This document shows positions 61,899 to 64,000 of a stretch of 64,000 nucleotides of DNA, piece after piece (position 1 is the first letter of the stretch; each line of letters starts with the position of its first letter). Position numbers and translations under genes: made by a program. Where the stretch lies: contig CAVQSV010000010.1 of the NCBI GenBank assembly GCA_963716095.1, positions 1 through 64,000 of the forward strand, in the 5' to 3' direction. The stretch comes from Sva-07 sp963716095 (lineage in GTDB: Bacteria; Actinomycetota; Acidimicrobiia; Acidimicrobiales; Ilumatobacteraceae). The notes under the pieces are model-generated. The model did not search any database, was not told the DNA's origin, and saw only the letters and a list, made by a program, of their open reading frames with translations.

Positions 61899-62495
61899 GT
61901 GCAACGAACAGATGATGTGAAGCGTGAGTACACCGAAGCCTCCGACGCGGCCCTGGTCGTGTCGATCGGCCGTTATCAACAAGCGGCCTTGGCCGAGGCA
62001 TATCGTCGACACGCTGGTGCAACGTTCGGGCTGGCGAAGCGATTGCTCAACGATCACGCCCGCGCCGAAGAGGTCGTGCAGGAGGTGTTCGTTCGCCTGT
62101 GGAACGAACCGAACCGCTACGACCCCGAGCGTGGCACCCTGCGCAGTTTCCTGCTCGCCCACACTCACGGGCGATCGGTCGACATGATCCGCTCCGACGT
62201 CTCACGCCGCAATCGCGAGGAGCGAGAGGCACGTGAGCAAGCTGTCGGCGGCTACGACGTGGCTCACGAAGTGTGGGACATGGCGCTCGCCGGACACGTT
62301 CGCGAGGCGATGCAGAGCTTGCAGCAGGGCGAGCGCGAGGCGATCGAGCTCGCCTACTTTGGCGGCTTGACGTACAAGGAAGTGGCTGACCGACTCGGTG
62401 AGCCCGAGGGCACGGTGAAGAGCCGGATTCGTTCCGGTCTGAAGCGTCTCCGGGGCGAGCTCGTGCAGGTCGGTGTGACCGTGGGTGCTGATTGA
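61899..62495 (+). CDS. ECF sigma factor, SigK-like
   Basis: 198 residues from GTG 61899, which has GGGAGGA 6 nt upstream; GTG 61860 is an alternative in the same frame. Region 2 (AEEVVQEVFVRLWNEPNRYD) and region 4 (YKEVADRLGEPEGTVKSRIR) are clear. The partner anti-sigma gene follows after 13 bp, so the pair forms a signalling unit like SigK-RskA of mycobacteria. TATTCT at about 61866 may be its own promoter. Confidence 0.9.
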   Translation: MQRTDDVKREYTEASDAALVVSIGRYQQAALAEAYRRHAGATFGLAKRLLNDHARAEEVVQEVFVRLWNEPNRYDPERGTLRSFLLAHTHGRSVDMIRSDVSRRNREEREAREQAVGGYDVAHEVWDMALAGHVREAMQSLQQGEREAIELAYFGGLTYKEVADRLGEPEGTVKSRIRSGLKRLRGELVQVGVTVGAD

Positions 62496-62508
62496 AATGG
62501 GTGGAACG

Positions 62509-63258
62509 ATGGATGACATGACCGGCCCCTCCGGCGATAGCTACGACCTCGACGAGCTCCTCGGCGCCTATGCGCTCGACGCCGTCGACGACGACGAGCG
62601 ACGCCGGGTCGACGACTACCTCGAGGTCAACCCGCGTGCGTCGGCAGAAGTGCAGGCCCACCGTGAAGTTGCGACGATGCTGGCCTTCACAGGGATGGAC
62701 GCACCCGACGATCTGTGGGGCCGCATCTCCGATGAGATCGGCGAGCAGGCGCCCCCTCCCGGTCCTGAGTTGGCCAAGGTGATGTCGTTCGACGATCACC
62801 CCAAGCGTCGGATGATCAGCCGAGTTGCCCCCTGGGCGGTGTCGGTGGCTGCTGCTGCGGTGGTGGCATTCGTTGCCGTTGGGTTGTCCGATCGGTCGGA
62901 CGCCCCCTCCGATCCGCTCGCCAGTGCGGTCGAGATCGCGCAGGACGATCGTGACTCGCTGACCACCACGCTGGTCGCCGAAGGTTCCGATGCATCTGCC
63001 GATGCGGTGATCGACCAAGACGGCCACGGCTACGTGCTGGCCCGTGAACTCCCTCCCCTGCCCGAGGGGCAGACGTATCAGCTGTGGGGCATCGTCGAGA
63101 GCGGAGACGTCATCTCGCTGGGCATCTTCGGTCCGAACCCCGAGATCGAGACGTTCACGGTCGAGGGCACGGTCAGCGCCCTGGCGATCACGATCGAGCA
63201 GTACCCGGGTGTGATCAGCAACGGCAATCCCGACGGCGCTTTCGTCGGCACCTTCTGA
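62509..63258 (+). CDS. Anti-sigma-K factor RskA-like protein
   Basis: 249 residues. An N-terminal anti-sigma domain without the zinc Cys/His motif (LDELLGAYALDAVDDDERRR), one membrane helix (about 100-122, VAPWAVSVAAAAVVAFVAVG) and an outside RskA domain (LPEGQTYQLWGIVESGDVIS). It holds the sigma factor at the membrane until cleaved by regulated proteolysis. ATG 62509 after GGTGG is chosen; ATG 62497 is also possible. Confidence 0.9.
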   Translation: MDDMTGPSGDSYDLDELLGAYALDAVDDDERRRVDDYLEVNPRASAEVQAHREVATMLAFTGMDAPDDLWGRISDEIGEQAPPPGPELAKVMSFDDHPKRRMISRVAPWAVSVAAAAVVAFVAVGLSDRSDAPSDPLASAVEIAQDDRDSLTTTLVAEGSDASADAVIDQDGHGYVLARELPPLPEGQTYQLWGIVESGDVISLGIFGPNPEIETFTVEGTVSALAITIEQYPGVISNGNPDGAFVGTF

Positions 63259-63276
63259 CGCCTGCACCCGCCGAGT

Positions 63277-63315
63277 GATGAGCCTTCGCGACACCTGTCG
63301 TCGCGGAAACTCATC
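63277..63315. repeat. GATGAG...CTCATC palindrome, family A copy
   Basis: Arms 63277-63282 and 63310-63315, with an inner TTCGCGACA/TGTCG-TCGCGGAA match, between the anti-sigma gene and the convergent flavoprotein gene. Confidence 0.65.
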
Positions 63316-63333
63316 GCTCCCGGTGCGAGCGGG

Positions 63334-63933
63334 TCAGGTGAGTCGGGCGATGCGGTGCTCGACCCGGCCGAGAAAGGCCTCGCGGTCGTCCGATGACGCG
63401 TTGTCGATGCCGTACATCGCCAGCCACGTGGTGCGGGCGAGCGGATGGCACATCGTTCGCAGGCTGCGAGTGAGCGTGCGCTTGCCGCTCTCGCCCTCGA
63501 CCATGTTGATGAACTTCGACGAGCCGTGCGTCGTCACGGCCACCAGGCGGCGGACGTTGCGCAGCCCGGGCCGCAGACGGTTGGCGCCGGCGGGCAACGT
63601 CCACGCCACCCCGTTGACCCACACCCGATCCATCCAGCCCTTGAGCATCGCGGGCTGTCCGCTCCACCACGTCGGGTACACGAGCACCAATGTGTCGCAC
63701 CACCGTAGGTCGTCGGCATACGACTCGATGTCAGGGTCCGTACCGACTTCCAGGTGATTCGCCCGCTCGGTGGCGCTGAAGGCTGGATCGAAGCCGTCGG
63801 CGTACAGATCGGTGAGGCGAACCTCGGCGCCACCCGACGAGAGTGCTGCCATCACCCGGTCCCGCACCGCCGCGACGAACGAATCCTCCAATGGGTGGCA
63901 GTACACGACCAGTGCCCGGGTGGTCGCGGTCAT
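63334..63933 (-). CDS. NAD(P)H-dependent quinone oxidoreductase-like flavoprotein
   Basis: 199 residues of the flavodoxin-like fold (NQO/MdaB type). N-terminal ALVVYCHPLEDSFVAAVRD is the phosphate loop, and LVLVYPTWWSGQPAMLKGWM the flavin/substrate loop. It probably reduces quinones with two electrons. Its ATG overlaps the stop of the upstream gene at the window edge. Confidence 0.88.
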   Translation of the reverse strand: MTATTRALVVYCHPLEDSFVAAVRDRVMAALSSGGAEVRLTDLYADGFDPAFSATERANHLEVGTDPDIESYADDLRWCDTLVLVYPTWWSGQPAMLKGWMDRVWVNGVAWTLPAGANRLRPGLRNVRRLVAVTTHGSSKFINMVEGESGKRTLTRSLRTMCHPLARTTWLAMYGIDNASSDDREAFLGRVEHRIARLT

Positions 63934-64000
63934 CGGAGGTCGGCCATTTCGCGTTCGACGCGTGCGAGGAACTCGTTGCGCTCGGTCGGCGTCGCGGTGT
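63930..64000 (-). CDS. C-terminal end of an upstream gene, cut by the window edge
   Basis: The last 22 codons or so read TPTERNEFLARVEREMADLR then TGA, which overlaps the next ATG (ATGA). The ending resembles that of the following flavoprotein (DREAFLGRVEHRIARLT), so it may be a tandem paralogue. The rest is outside the window. Confidence 0.6.
   Translation of the reverse strand, partial: TATPTERNEFLARVEREMADLR

Overview
The window is high-GC DNA with actinobacterial gene neighbourhoods: mreBCD-mrdA-rodA-rne-rplU-rpmA, sepIVA/DUF177-rpmF-plsX-acpP-rnc-mutM-smc-ftsY, ffh-rpsP-khpA-rimM-trmD-rplS-yraN, and a sigK/rskA-type sigma/anti-sigma pair. Gene content, membrane-anchored FtsY and alkylsulfatase-type hydrolases suggest a free-living actinobacterium, probably of class Acidimicrobiia (Ilumatobacter-like). 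That placement is an inference from memory of gene order, not a computed phylogeny.

Layout. 1-5.0 kb is a decayed accessory region ending at tRNA-Gly: a broken membrane protein, a serine hydrolase split over at least four frame changes, a nucleotidyltransferase remnant with a small upstream partner, a frameshifted basic coiled-coil protein and a broken tyrosine recombinase abutting the tRNA 3' end. 5.2-9.2 kb holds a TetR regulator, a DUF2786/metallopeptidase pair, tRNA-Pro, a LysM-NlpC/P60 cell-wall hydrolase and two small unknowns. 9.3-14.8 kb is proteostasis (tig-clpP-clpX), folC and ndk. 14.8-25.7 kb is the elongation/cell-shape cluster, rne, a candidate selenoprotein, an MBL hydrolase and rplU-rpmA. 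25.8-32.3 kb has pckG, rpmB, a DAK2-domain protein and recG. 32.3-42.8 kb runs from rsmD-coaD through lipid precursor genes to smc and ftsY. An acyl-CoA dehydrogenase and an alkylsulfatase-like hydrolase then separate ftsY from ffh and the ribosome-maturation operon (46.3-50.5 kb). 50.5-64 kb carries enoyl-CoA hydratase, an AddAB-like helicase-nuclease pair, rpe, a TRAM-domain RNA methyltransferase, the ECF sigma/anti-sigma unit and a quinone-reductase-like flavoprotein.

Main points. (1) The gene at 23446-23760 has one in-frame UGA at codon 30, where IscA/HesB proteins carry their first conserved cysteine. A 6-bp hairpin with a GGUC loop lies 20 nt downstream, matching a bacterial SECIS; this is the strongest candidate for something unusual here. 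(2) More than a dozen start codons are preceded by TANNNT at 6-11 nt, implying widespread leaderless transcription. (3) Families of intergenic palindromes sit mainly at 3' ends of convergent genes. (4) Isolated frameshifts in rodA, rne and ffh are probably assembly errors, whereas the dense frameshifts of the first 5 kb look like real decay.
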